Below, piece after piece: positions 1 to 7,899 of a DNA stretch of 64,000 nucleotides. The stretch is from the NCBI RefSeq assembly GCF_000875975.1, contig NZ_BAWW01000066.1, forward strand, positions 682,001 through 746,000, written 5' to 3'. This stretch comes from Parachlamydia acanthamoebae. GTDB lineage: Bacteria; Chlamydiota; Chlamydiia; Chlamydiales; Parachlamydiaceae. The position numbers and the translations under genes are program-made. Position 1 is the first letter of the stretch. Every line of letters starts with the position of its first letter. Below the pieces are notes generated by a model. It was not told where the DNA came from. It was given only the letters and a program-made list of their open reading frames with translations, and did not search any database.

Positions 1-261
1 TGTATTAATCCAGGCGTAGTGTGAATAAGGACTGTCAACTGAACATCCAATCACTTGGGTGTTTCTTTTTTCAAATTCAGCTAGTTTTTCTTGAAAAGCA
101 TGTAATTCTGTTGGGCAAACGAATGTAAAATCCAATGGATAGAAAAAAAGCACAACATTCTTTCCTCGATATTGAGAGAGAGAAAAATCTTGCACAATTT
201 TGTTTTCGACAACTGCTTTTGCGATAAAATCAGGGGCCTTTTTTCCAACTAATACTCCCAT
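1..261 (-). CDS. ahpC: 2-Cys peroxiredoxin (AhpC/Prx), 3' part cut off by window
   Basis: Thiol peroxidase that reduces hydrogen peroxide and organic peroxides in the cytoplasm. Only the first 87 codons are inside the window; the gene continues beyond base 1. The start ATG (259-261) follows an AGGAGAT ribosome site at 267-273. The visible protein begins [12 protein letters not shown] and carries the peroxidatic motif FVCPTE with the cysteine at residue 49, preceded by the usual FFYPLDFT strand. This is the AhpC/typical 2-Cys class rather than the BCP class found at 46.2 kb. The resolving cysteine would lie outside the window, so the 2-Cys assignment rests on the N-terminal motif alone. Confidence 0.9.
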   Translation of the reverse strand, partial: MGVLVGKKAPDFIAKAVVENKIVQDFSLSQYRGKNVVLFFYPLDFTFVCPTELHAFQEKLAEFEKRNTQVIGCSVDSPYSHYAWINT

Positions 262-309
262 AAAATATCTCCTTTTTGTGAGCAATAATAGAAAATTGTA
301 GAGTTGAAA

Positions 310-945
310 CTAATGATCAAATAACTTTCTTGCATCTGGCAACCAAGACTCTGCACCAATGGTTGTCTCAGGGCCGTGGCCTGGATAGACCCGCGTTATC
401 GCAGGTAATTTGGTTAGCTTATCCAAAGAATCCCACATCTTTTCTGGTTGGCTAGTGGGAAATGAAAGATTGCCTATGGTGCCTTGAAATAAAGTATCCC
501 CAGAAAATAAAAGATGCTCTTGAGGACAATAAAAACAAATGCTTCCAGGAGAATGCCCTGGTGTGTGGATCACTGTAAAAGTGAGTTCTCCAATTTTTAG
601 AAGCTGACCTTCATGCAAAAGCTGATCGGGGATGACGCCTGCAAAAGAAACCCAACAAGGAAGGCCATCGGATCCCGGTTTTTCAAGATTTGGAACATCT
701 AATGGATGAATTGCAACGGGAATATGATATTGATTTGAAAGGAGAGAAACTTCGGCGATGTGATCCCAATGAGAATGTGTCAATAAAATGGAGGTGGGGG
801 TCAGCTTCCGAGAAGTCAGGTAGCTTGCGATAACTTTAGCGCTGCCGACTCCTGGATCTATAATAGCTGCTTGATGCGTTTGTGGGCAACCCACGACATA
901 AGCATTTGTTTCAAAAGGGCCAGTAGGAAATGCTGAAATAATCAT
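310..945 (-). CDS. MBL-fold hydrolase, glyoxalase II-like (YcbL type)
   Basis: A 211-residue metallo-beta-lactamase-fold hydrolase, probably acting on a thioester such as an S-acyl-glutathione-like substrate in the cytoplasm. The metal ligands are visible: THSHWDH (H57, H59, D61, H62), H131 in TPGHSPG, D150 in SGDTLF and H190 in YPGHG. The length fits short YcbL-type glyoxalase II proteins, which lack the C-terminal substrate domain of full GloB. The N-terminus (MIISAFPTGPFETN) is typical for the family, which supports this start. The start ATG directly follows the last base of the tRNA-Arg upstream, so there is no ribosome site; the message may be leaderless after tRNA processing. The true substrate cannot be read from sequence. 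Confidence 0.85.
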   Translation of the reverse strand: MIISAFPTGPFETNAYVVGCPQTHQAAIIDPGVGSAKVIASYLTSRKLTPTSILLTHSHWDHIAEVSLLSNQYHIPVAIHPLDVPNLEKPGSDGLPCWVSFAGVIPDQLLHEGQLLKIGELTFTVIHTPGHSPGSICFYCPQEHLLFSGDTLFQGTIGNLSFPTSQPEKMWDSLDKLTKLPAITRVYPGHGPETTIGAESWLPDARKLFDH

Positions 946-1019
946 TGCACTGGAGAGGACTTGAACCTCTAACCGCCCGGTTCGTAGCCGGGTACTCTAT
1001 CCGATTGAGCTACCAGTGC
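946..1019 (-). tRNA. tRNA-Arg (anticodon ACG)
   Basis: A complete cloverleaf can be folded on the minus strand. The 7-bp acceptor GCACTGG pairs with CCAGTGC. The D arm contains TAGCTC-AATCGGATA-GAGT. The anticodon stem CCCGG/CCGGG encloses the loop CTACGAA with anticodon ACG. The T arm is AGAGG-TTCAAGT-CCTCT, with discriminator A. CCA is not encoded, so a CCA-adding enzyme (one lies at 11.5-12.7 kb) would be needed. Anticodon ACG is normally edited to ICG and reads CGU, CGC and CGA arginine codons. The 3' end abuts the ATG of the following hydrolase gene. Confidence 0.96.
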
Positions 1020-1099
1020 AGAAAAAAGACAAGTTTGCAGAATAAATGTGTTTTTTTCAAGAGAAAACAATCAAAATTCTGAAAAACTTATCTACTTGT

Positions 1100-2479
1100 T
1101 TATCCTCCCCAGGAAGGATAGTGCTTTTCACCTTCGCTAGCACCCACTTTTGTTGGTTTGGAATTTTGCAACCCGACCAGATAAAGGCAGTTGGATTGAC
1201 TATCGGTGCAATTGTAAATCAGCATTTTGCTATTTGGAGACCATGAGGGATTTTCCTTATGCCCACTTCCAAATGTGATTTGTTTTTCTTCTTGCTTACG
1301 CAAATCGTATACCCAAATTTGGCGTGTACCTTGCGTCAATGAAGAGTAGGCGATTTTTGTTCCATCAGGGGACCAAGAAGGAGCCGTGCTTTCTCGTGAA
1401 TATTTGGTAATGAGTTTAGGTTTAATATCTTTTAAAAGCACATTTTCTTTGGGGATGTCTAGAATATAAACGCGAGGAGAGCCGTCTTTGTTCGAGGCAA
1501 AAGCGAGTTTTTTTCCATCTGGGCTAAACGTTGGGGTTCCTTGTACGGATTGCCCGCAGGAAAAAATTTGGCGAGGTTTTCCCTCCGCTCCTTTTTCAAT
1601 AGAAAATGGCTGAATAAATAAGTCAGGGTTACCACCCACATCGCAAATAAATGCAATTTGATCTCTTTGAGGAGAGACTGTGGGCATTAATTGATTGCCA
1701 CGCACGTAATTGAGGCGGCGACCAATTCCTTCATTGACCTGCGCCACATAAATTTTTGGCTGTCCGTTTTTATAGGATGTATAAATCATACTGCCGCTTG
1801 AAAATCCTGGTTTAGCAGGAATGTAGCTTGGTGTGACGCAATAGCCCACCGTTTTATGTGTCGTGAGTTTTCTGGGATTGTAGCCATCATAATCCGCTTC
1901 CCAAATTTCGGAGATCCACTTCTTTTCTTGTGTTGAGCGATCGGGGGTTTTCACTGTATAGAGAACTCGAGATGTCGCAATTCCTGGTTGATGGAAAAGC
2001 GCTTTATAAAGCGTATCCGCAATTTGATGCATCACTTTGCGATCATCATTTAGGTTACCGCTAAGGGCAAGCCCTTCAAATCGTTTAATTGCATGCGAAT
2101 CTTTTAGCGCGATCTCACCCGAGAGGTGTTGTTGATTTAAAAAAAGCTTAATAATCCCTTGAAAAGGGAGGTTTTGCCATTGCTCTTCCGTGAATTGAAG
2201 GGGATTTTTTGTTAAAGCATTCCATTTTTTTTCAGAGGAGCAGACATAAGTCATCCCATTGTGGTTCAGGTCAAATTGTAAAATAGAGGTCAGCTTTTTA
2301 ACATAGGCAGCTTCTAAATGAGACATTTCTGAATGGGTTTCAGCTACATAAATCGGAACAAGCTGATCATCCATATTAAGACGAACAACAAGATTTTTTT
2401 CTTCTTCAAATGCGATGGCCATTTGGAAGGTCAAAAGACTGAATAAAAAGAGGTAAAAAGATGTGTGCTTTAGCGACAT
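1100..2479 (-). CDS. tolB: Tol-Pal system beta-propeller protein TolB
   Basis: A periplasmic protein of 459 residues that links TolA and the peptidoglycan-associated lipoprotein in the trans-envelope Tol-Pal system. A signal peptide is visible at the N-terminus (hydrophobic FYLFLFSLLTFQMAIA). An N-terminal alpha/beta domain follows, then a six-bladed propeller with the classic repeats YTSYKNGQPKIYV, PTFSPDGKKLAFASNKDG, PSWSPDGTKIAYSS and PSWSPNSKMLIYN. It is the last gene of the minus-strand tolQ-tolR-TolA/TonB-like-tolB run and lies 15 bases after its upstream neighbour. In Chlamydia pal usually follows tolB; here a tRNA and a hydrolase follow instead. Confidence 0.93.
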   Translation of the reverse strand: MSLKHTSFYLFLFSLLTFQMAIAFEEEKNLVVRLNMDDQLVPIYVAETHSEMSHLEAAYVKKLTSILQFDLNHNGMTYVCSSEKKWNALTKNPLQFTEEQWQNLPFQGIIKLFLNQQHLSGEIALKDSHAIKRFEGLALSGNLNDDRKVMHQIADTLYKALFHQPGIATSRVLYTVKTPDRSTQEKKWISEIWEADYDGYNPRKLTTHKTVGYCVTPSYIPAKPGFSSGSMIYTSYKNGQPKIYVAQVNEGIGRRLNYVRGNQLMPTVSPQRDQIAFICDVGGNPDLFIQPFSIEKGAEGKPRQIFSCGQSVQGTPTFSPDGKKLAFASNKDGSPRVYILDIPKENVLLKDIKPKLITKYSRESTAPSWSPDGTKIAYSSLTQGTRQIWVYDLRKQEEKQITFGSGHKENPSWSPNSKMLIYNCTDSQSNCLYLVGLQNSKPTKVGASEGEKHYPSWGG

Positions 2480-2494
2480 GGAAAATTCTCATGG

Positions 2495-3421
2495 TTAAAG
2501 GGGTAAGGCATCATGACTTAAGGTCATGGAACATGTATAGGTTTGCTGTGTTGGAAAGTGGGCTTGCCAACTTGGAAAACTTAGGTTTGGAATAGACTTT
2601 TCAATTAACTCTCTATTCAGGCGGCTTTCCGCATAGGCGATCGTCAATTGGGTCACTTTTCCTAGACGATTTAAGGTTAACTTAATTTTTACATCTCCTG
2701 GTTCAACTAAATGGAGATTTTTTTTTAGAAAATAGGCCAATTTTTCGTGGTATTGAACCTCACTAGATCTATTTTCAGCATTTTGCGCATCGTCTAGGCG
2801 ATCGATACTTAAGCTTTCGATTTTGCCAAGCGAAAGAGTTCCTTCCGAAATTGCCTTAACTTTATCATTTTTTAGCTGAATTTTTGCAATACTTTCTCGT
2901 GCAGCAAGCAGAAGATTTTCTTTTTTCTTTGCCGCAAGATCCTGTGTCGAATTTTCCTTTGATGATGGAGAAACTTCAGATTGAGGAGCGGGGGATTTTT
3001 TTGTCACATCGGTTGTATTTTTTTTAGGGGGATTTTTCGGCTTATTTTCTGTCTTAGGAGGAGATTTTTTGGGATTTTCAACCACGGGCTTTTCTTTTGG
3101 TTTTGGAGCTATGGCTATCTCTTTTGGAGCTTCTTGAACAGGCTTCTTTTCCTTCGCCTTAGGCGAAAGTGTTATATCTTTTTTTGGTTTAGAAACAGCT
3201 ATTTCTTTTGGAGCTGGAATAGGCTTAACAATTTTTGCAGCAGTGGCGTTCGAGCGAGGAGAAAGAGAAATCGTTTGCACTGCCATGGGTTTAGGGGTGA
3301 CAAATTGAACGATAGGTGAGCCAAAACCGTAGTAAGCCATTGTCATGAATAAAACATGAAAGAGTGTTACTCCTATGGCGATAGAGAAAAAAAGAGCATT
3401 TTTTGACAAAGATACACGCAT
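2495..3421 (-). CDS. TolA/TonB-like envelope-spanning protein
   Basis: A 308-residue protein with one N-terminal membrane helix (about residues 9-32, FFSIAIGVTLFHVLFMTMAYYGF). A long lysine/proline-rich linker follows (about 50-160, repeated KPK, PKEI and KKSP units). A small C-terminal globular domain contains a TolA/TonB-like pattern (GDVKIKLTLNRLGKVTQLTI, then SIPNLSFPSW). This is the architecture of TolA or TonB: an inner-membrane anchor, an extended periplasmic linker and a C-terminal binding domain. Position between tolR and tolB argues for the TolA role. In Chlamydia the equivalent slot holds a poorly conserved protein, so a specific symbol is withheld. The linker is low-complexity, and its complement gives a spurious Phe/Trp-rich reading frame. 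Confidence 0.75.
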   Translation of the reverse strand: MRVSLSKNALFFSIAIGVTLFHVLFMTMAYYGFGSPIVQFVTPKPMAVQTISLSPRSNATAAKIVKPIPAPKEIAVSKPKKDITLSPKAKEKKPVQEAPKEIAIAPKPKEKPVVENPKKSPPKTENKPKNPPKKNTTDVTKKSPAPQSEVSPSSKENSTQDLAAKKKENLLLAARESIAKIQLKNDKVKAISEGTLSLGKIESLSIDRLDDAQNAENRSSEVQYHEKLAYFLKKNLHLVEPGDVKIKLTLNRLGKVTQLTIAYAESRLNRELIEKSIPNLSFPSWQAHFPTQQTYTCSMTLSHDALPL

Positions 3422-3426
3422 AGCAC

Positions 3427-3849
3427 TTAAGAGGGGTTAAGGATCACATCCATTTTAGCAAATCCAGCTTCTTCAGCCGCGTTTTTTACTTGTTGATAGG
3501 TTCCAAAATAAGCAGATTGATCATGAAATAATTGAGGGGATGCATCTGGAAAAGCTTGTTTTTGTCGAAGAAGTAGAGTTGGCAAATCAACCAGCGAAAC
3601 TAATTCTTTATTTAAGAAAACAGTGTTGTCTCTTTTGACATGAATGTGAATAGGGCTATTTGCTTGAACAGAGGAGACATCCTTGGAGGCTTGTGAAGCA
3701 TGGGCCAGCTCAATTTGTTCCATCTCAACAAGTGGAGCAATAATGATAAACATAATTAAAATGACAAAAACCACGTCAATCAAAGGTGTTAGATTGATCA
3801 CAGGTTCTTCTATGGTTGACTTCGCGTATCTTCTTCTAAAACTTCCCAT
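3427..3849 (-). CDS. tolR: Biopolymer transport protein ExbD/TolR
   Basis: Inner-membrane proton-channel partner of TolQ. From the ATG at 3849 it has 140 residues. A basic cytoplasmic start (GSFRRRYAK) precedes one transmembrane helix with the conserved aspartate (INLTPLIDVVFVILIMFIII) and then a periplasmic domain. An upstream in-frame TTG at 3855 is possible, but AAAGAG with six-base spacing favours the ATG at 3849. The gene is packed between tolQ and the TolA/TonB-like gene with gaps of 10 bases or less, so co-transcription is likely. ExbD and TolR are not separable by sequence alone; the tolB neighbour supports TolR. Confidence 0.88.
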   Translation of the reverse strand: MGSFRRRYAKSTIEEPVINLTPLIDVVFVILIMFIIIAPLVEMEQIELAHASQASKDVSSVQANSPIHIHVKRDNTVFLNKELVSLVDLPTLLLRQKQAFPDASPQLFHDQSAYFGTYQQVKNAAEEAGFAKMDVILNPS

Positions 3850-3859
3850 AATCAACTCT

Positions 3860-4585
3860 TTATTGTGTATCTACGCGGCGATATTGCATCTCGACTGATG
3901 CTAGGATTTCATTTGCAAAACCCTCTAATTGCATTTCGAAGTCGTGGAAGCGATTCTTTAAGTAGTTGTATCCCACGAGAGCCGGAATAGCATCAATTAA
4001 TCCTAAAACGGTTGTGGCGAGAGCCATGGAGAGGCCTCCTAAAACCATTTGATGTGTACCGGCCGCATTTCCATGGAGTTCAGAAAAAGTCATGAGAATT
4101 CCCCACACAGTCCCCAATAATCCAAGAAACGGTGCAAGACTAACGATGGTGGAAAGAAAAAAAAGATTTTTTTCCAGCTGCTTAATTTGCTGCGTGACTT
4201 CTGAAAAGACATGATTTTCGATAAAAGCGAGGTCGGCCTTCGAAAGATAGGAACTCGCGTTTTCTTGGGCTGCAAAACGTCGATTTTTGTTTAAAATTTC
4301 CAATGTGTATTTTTTCATCGTACTATACAGGGAATAAAAAGGGTTTTCAGAAATTCCGTTATATTCGATGTTTAAGGGGCTATACTTATTGCTTTGGAAT
4401 AGTTGATAAAAATTTGAGGCGGAAGATTCTGCCGTTCTTGCTTGCAAAACTTTAAAAAGGATGATAATCCAGCTGATAATTGATAAGAGGATTAATGCAA
4501 TAAAAATGCCTTTTCCCAGAGTGTCAGAATTGATAAAAGCGTTAAAGAAAGGATTGCTATTAGATAATAATTTCTTTACAAACAT
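3860..4585 (-). CDS. tolQ: Proton channel protein ExbB/TolQ
   Basis: Inner-membrane channel subunit that uses the proton gradient to energise the Tol trans-envelope complex. From the chosen ATG it is 241 residues with three membrane helices: about 20-45 (IALILLSIISWIIILF) and two after residue 140. The TolQ/ExbB/MotA signature LAPFLGLLGTVWGILMTF is present, followed by GGLSMALATTVLGL. The open frame continues upstream to 4714, but that extension is poorly coding. AAGGG lies just upstream of the ATG at 4583-4585, and the protein length then matches the family. It is the first gene of the tol run and faces dsbD across a divergent spacer. Confidence 0.88.
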   Translation of the reverse strand: MFVKKLLSNSNPFFNAFINSDTLGKGIFIALILLSIISWIIILFKVLQARTAESSASNFYQLFQSNKYSPLNIEYNGISENPFYSLYSTMKKYTLEILNKNRRFAAQENASSYLSKADLAFIENHVFSEVTQQIKQLEKNLFFLSTIVSLAPFLGLLGTVWGILMTFSELHGNAAGTHQMVLGGLSMALATTVLGLIDAIPALVGYNYLKNRFHDFEMQLEGFANEILASVEMQYRRVDTQ

Positions 4586-4841
4586 TTGGATATCCCTTAT
4601 AATTAACGTTTTCTTACTGGAAACAAAGAATTTGTATTTCTTATAGCATATCCTTTGAGGATTAATAAACAGAGATAAAATCGAATTACATCGATTAAAT
4701 ATCTCAAAGAACATGATAGAAGGGTTTAATAATCGATTAGCTAAGTATTTGTCAAGATGCTTAAAAGAGCTGGGAAATCACAGCGTATCAACTAAGTATC
4801 AGAGAGAGGGAAAGGTGATCGAGCAATAACGGAGGTGTGGC
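4586..4841. promoter_or_regulatory. Divergent spacer between tolQ and dsbD
   Basis: About 256 bases separate the divergently transcribed tolQ (minus) and dsbD (plus) starts, so promoters for both envelope operons should lie here. The sequence is AT-rich. I see no clear consensus -35/-10 pair and no hairpin. A good GGAGG ribosome site (4831-4835) sits six bases before the TTG start of dsbD. No extra gene is supported in this interval. Confidence 0.4.
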
Positions 4842-7100
4842 TTGCTTAATTCCACGTTTGTAAACAGAATAAAAGACAAAGGCAGAATTTTATTTTTATT
4901 GTGCTTGTTCTTTATGATTCCTGGGTTCTCTCTTTACAGCGATGCGGTTCCAGAATCCTCACCCGTTAAGATTGAGCTGATCTACGATCAATCCTCTCTT
5001 CAAGCGGATGTTCCTTTTTGGGTTGGTATTCGTTTGCAGCATCAAGAAGGTTGTCACTCATATTGGAAAAATCCAGGAGACGCAGGTTTTGCAACTCACA
5101 TTGACTGGAATCTTCCACAAAATATTCAAGCGGGTGAAATCGAATGGCCAATTCCTCAAAAATTCAGTTCAAACTCCACAGTTGGAATGGGATATGAAGG
5201 GGACATTTTGCTTTTGACAAAAATGACTCCTACTAAAGAATTTGCGGGGGGAAATGTCGAAGTAAAGGCCGTTATTCATTGGTTGGTTTGCTCGGATGCC
5301 AATTGCATGCCAGGAGAAACTGAAGTGACTTTAACACTCCCTGTACATCCTAATTCTCAAAGTAACATGTGGAAAGAGATGGTTTCTTCCGCAGTAGAAA
5401 AATTGCCTACAAATCATGAAAAGATCCGCGCTGTCAGAAAAGATGGGCTGATTGTGATTCACTTGTCTGGAGTTGACCAAATCGCTTCTCCGACATCTGC
5501 ATTTTTTCCTGAAACAGCGGAATTAGTGGATCTTAAAAAAGAACCAATCGCGACTTCAACAAGCAATTCAGCAGGTGAATATCTCATTACAATGGCGGAA
5601 GGATCCTCTGCAAGTGATCGTTTAAAAGGTGTGTTATTACTTCATAATGTGAGCGAGAGTGAGCCTATTGCATTAAACATCGACCTGCCTATTCATGGTG
5701 ATGAAAAGGCTCTCATTGGATTTGTGGACCCTCAAGACTTAAAAAAGGCTGTTGTATTAGGCAATCAATCCAATGATGAGATAGCATCTACTGGCTCAGA
5801 ATTTGAAGGAGGATTGGGATTAGCGTTATTATTCGCCTTTGTTGGGGGGATGATTTTAAATCTGATGCCATGCGTTCTTCCTGTGATATCCTTTAAAGTT
5901 TTAAGCTTTGTCAAAATGTCCGGGCAAAATCGACTGCTGGTATTGAAGCATGGAATGATGTTTACACTCGGTGTTTTGGTTTCCTTTTGGGCCTTAGCGA
6001 TTGCCATGTTAGTCTTACAAGTCTACGGAAAATCGGTTGGTTGGGGATTTCAGCTTCAAGAACCCATTTTTGTGGTGATTTTAGCGACAGGATTAATGAT
6101 CTTTGCGTTAAGCTTGTTTGGAATTTTCGAATTTGGAACATTTTTCGCTTCTCTTGCAGGGCAGGCCCAGGCAAACCCAGGGACGAAAAAAGAAGGGCTG
6201 AGCGGATCCTTTTTCAGTGGTGTATTAGCGACAGCTGTGGCAACTCCATGCACAGGACCTTTTCTTGGTTCAGCTATTGGCTTTGCAGTGACACTTCCAC
6301 CTGTTTACGCTCTTCTTGTCTTTACATGCTTAGGTTTAGGAATGGCTTTTCCATATCTTCTGCTTTCATTCTTTCCTAGCTTACTTGCGTTTTTACCAAA
6401 GCCAGGAAATTGGATGGTGACATTCAAAGAATTGATGGGCTTTATGATGATGGCAACCGTTTTATGGTTGCTGTGGGTCTACTCAGCTCAAACAAGCAGC
6501 ATGGCCTTGCTGATGGTGCTCTTCGCCTTCTTGCTCATCACCCTTGGTTTTTGGGCATATGGTCGCTGGGGCACGCTCATTAATTCTAAAAGAACACGTT
6601 TCTTAAGTGGTGCATTTGCTTTAACGTGCTTGATGGTTGGTTGTTATACCGTGTATTTATCCGCAAGCTTACCGCCTGAAACGTCTATCGCTTCTTATGA
6701 AAAAGGGGAATGGGAACCGTTTTCAGCGGAAAGAGTGGCTGAATTGCAAAAACAAGGTGTTCCTGTATTCATTGACTTTACAGCAAAATGGTGCTTAATC
6801 TGCCAAACAAACCATCTTGTTCTATCGATGGAAAAAGTGGAAAATAAATTCCAGGAACTTGGAGTGGTCAAAATGAAAGCGGATTGGACAAGCAACGACG
6901 AAGAAATCACAAAAGTTTTGCGACAGTTTGGTCGAAATGGCGTTCCTCTTTACTTATTGTATGGAGCCTCTGAGGGATCGCCAACGATTCTTCCGCAAGT
7001 TTTGACACCTGATGTTGTGATTGAACATCTAAGCGCTGTTGAAGGCGATCTTAAAAAGATTGCCTCTTCTGAAGGAGACTCCCTTGAAAGTAATCACTAA
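4842..7100 (+). CDS. dsbD: Thiol:disulfide interchange protein DsbD/ScsB-like
   Basis: A 752-residue inner-membrane protein that carries electrons from cytoplasmic thioredoxin to periplasmic thiol proteins. The N-terminal periplasmic domain (about 30-290) includes LVCSDANCMPGETEV, as in ScsB-type DsbD. The membrane core (about 320-620) carries MPCVLPVISFK and VATPCTGPFLG, the paired intramembrane cysteines. The C-terminal thioredoxin-like domain has WCLICQ with C651 and C654 as redox pair. The start is TTG at 4842, preceded by GGAGG with six-base spacing. TatD overlaps its 3' end. The position next to the tol cluster is as in Chlamydia. It probably supports disulfide chemistry in cysteine-rich chlamydial envelope proteins (inference). 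Confidence 0.92.
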   Translation: MLNSTFVNRIKDKGRILFLLCLFFMIPGFSLYSDAVPESSPVKIELIYDQSSLQADVPFWVGIRLQHQEGCHSYWKNPGDAGFATHIDWNLPQNIQAGEIEWPIPQKFSSNSTVGMGYEGDILLLTKMTPTKEFAGGNVEVKAVIHWLVCSDANCMPGETEVTLTLPVHPNSQSNMWKEMVSSAVEKLPTNHEKIRAVRKDGLIVIHLSGVDQIASPTSAFFPETAELVDLKKEPIATSTSNSAGEYLITMAEGSSASDRLKGVLLLHNVSESEPIALNIDLPIHGDEKALIGFVDPQDLKKAVVLGNQSNDEIASTGSEFEGGLGLALLFAFVGGMILNLMPCVLPVISFKVLSFVKMSGQNRLLVLKHGMMFTLGVLVSFWALAIAMLVLQVYGKSVGWGFQLQEPIFVVILATGLMIFALSLFGIFEFGTFFASLAGQAQANPGTKKEGLSGSFFSGVLATAVATPCTGPFLGSAIGFAVTLPPVYALLVFTCLGLGMAFPYLLLSFFPSLLAFLPKPGNWMVTFKELMGFMMMATVLWLLWVYSAQTSSMALLMVLFAFLLITLGFWAYGRWGTLINSKRTRFLSGAFALTCLMVGCYTVYLSASLPPETSIASYEKGEWEPFSAERVAELQKQGVPVFIDFTAKWCLICQTNHLVLSMEKVENKFQELGVVKMKADWTSNDEEITKVLRQFGRNGVPLYLLYGASEGSPTILPQVLTPDVVIEHLSAVEGDLKKIASSEGDSLESNH

Positions 7101-7899
7101 TGAGAGCTATTACTTTGACTCACATGCGCATTTGACAGGCAAGTCAATGGTATCTCTGGTAGATGAGGTATTAGCTAGAGCCACAGTCGCAGGAATTAAA
7201 AAAGTGGTCAACATCTGCACAGATGTTGCATCACTTGAACAAGGCGTTTTGCTTGCAAAGCGTTATCCTTGGGTGCACAATGCGGCTTCCTCTCCTCCCC
7301 ATGATGTGGAAAAAGAAGGTGAAACTTTCTTTCCCATCGTGGAAGAGCATGCTAAAGCTGGGCATTTAGTTGCGATTGGAGAAACAGGGTTGGATTATTA
7401 TTACTATCATGCGACCGCTGAAGTCCAAAAAATATACTTGAGAAAATACTTTCAATTGGCTCGAGAAACACATTTGCCAGTGGTCATTCATTGTCGCGAT
7501 GCATTTAAGGACTTTTTTAGTATTCTGGATGAAGAATATGTTTGGAATGGAAAACATGGACCAGGTGTTCTACATTGCTTTACAGGAACTCTTGCGGAAG
7601 CCAAAGAAGTGGTTGAGCGAGGGTGGTATTTGTCATTAAGCGGTATTGCAACATTTAAAAAAAGTGAAGAACTTCGTCAGGTGGCTAAAATGGTTCCTTT
7701 GGAGCAATTGTTAATTGAAACAGATTCTCCGTATTTGGCTCCCCAAAGCAAGCGAGGAAAACCTAACGAACCTGCTTATTTAACAGAAACCGCTCAAATA
7801 CTTGCAGATGTCAAAGATATTTCAATCGATGCCTTTCGTCAGCAAACAGCTCTGAATGCTTGTTTGCTATTTAATTTAAAGGAGTCCTCAGCATTCTAG
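7084..7899 (+). CDS. tatD: TatD-family metal-dependent hydrolase
   Basis: A TIM-barrel metal-dependent hydrolase of the TatD/YcfH family, known for 3'-5' DNase or phosphoesterase activity. Motifs in order: FDSHAHL (two metal histidines), AIGETGLDYYY (metal glutamate), VIHCRDA, GVLHCFTG and LIETDSPYLAP (metal aspartate), ending with a C-terminal helical tail. The open frame begins at a TTG at 7039. A TTG at 7084 is better, because AGGAG (7073-7077) precedes it by six bases and translation then begins just before the core domain, giving 271 residues. It overlaps the 3' end of dsbD by 17 bases, so the two are probably translationally coupled. Its 3' end overlaps the convergent 946-residue gene by 12 bases. 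Confidence 0.88.
   Translation: MKVITNESYYFDSHAHLTGKSMVSLVDEVLARATVAGIKKVVNICTDVASLEQGVLLAKRYPWVHNAASSPPHDVEKEGETFFPIVEEHAKAGHLVAIGETGLDYYYYHATAEVQKIYLRKYFQLARETHLPVVIHCRDAFKDFFSILDEEYVWNGKHGPGVLHCFTGTLAEAKEVVERGWYLSLSGIATFKKSEELRQVAKMVPLEQLLIETDSPYLAPQSKRGKPNEPAYLTETAQILADVKDISIDAFRQQTALNACLLFNLKESSAF

Noticed and set aside
310-945. RNase Z as identity of the MBL-fold protein next to the tRNA
   Set aside because: The motif spacing and the short length match glyoxalase II-like YcbL proteins; the RNase Z exosite and its HEAT-type motif are absent.
2981-3319. Open plus-strand frame rich in Phe, Trp and Arg
   Set aside because: It is the complement of the Lys/Pro low-complexity linker of the TolA/TonB-like gene; composition explains it and it lacks a ribosome site.
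4586-4714. N-terminal extension of tolQ to 4714
   Set aside because: The extension lacks family similarity and a ribosome site, and an internal ATG at 4585 with AAGGG upstream gives the normal TolQ length.
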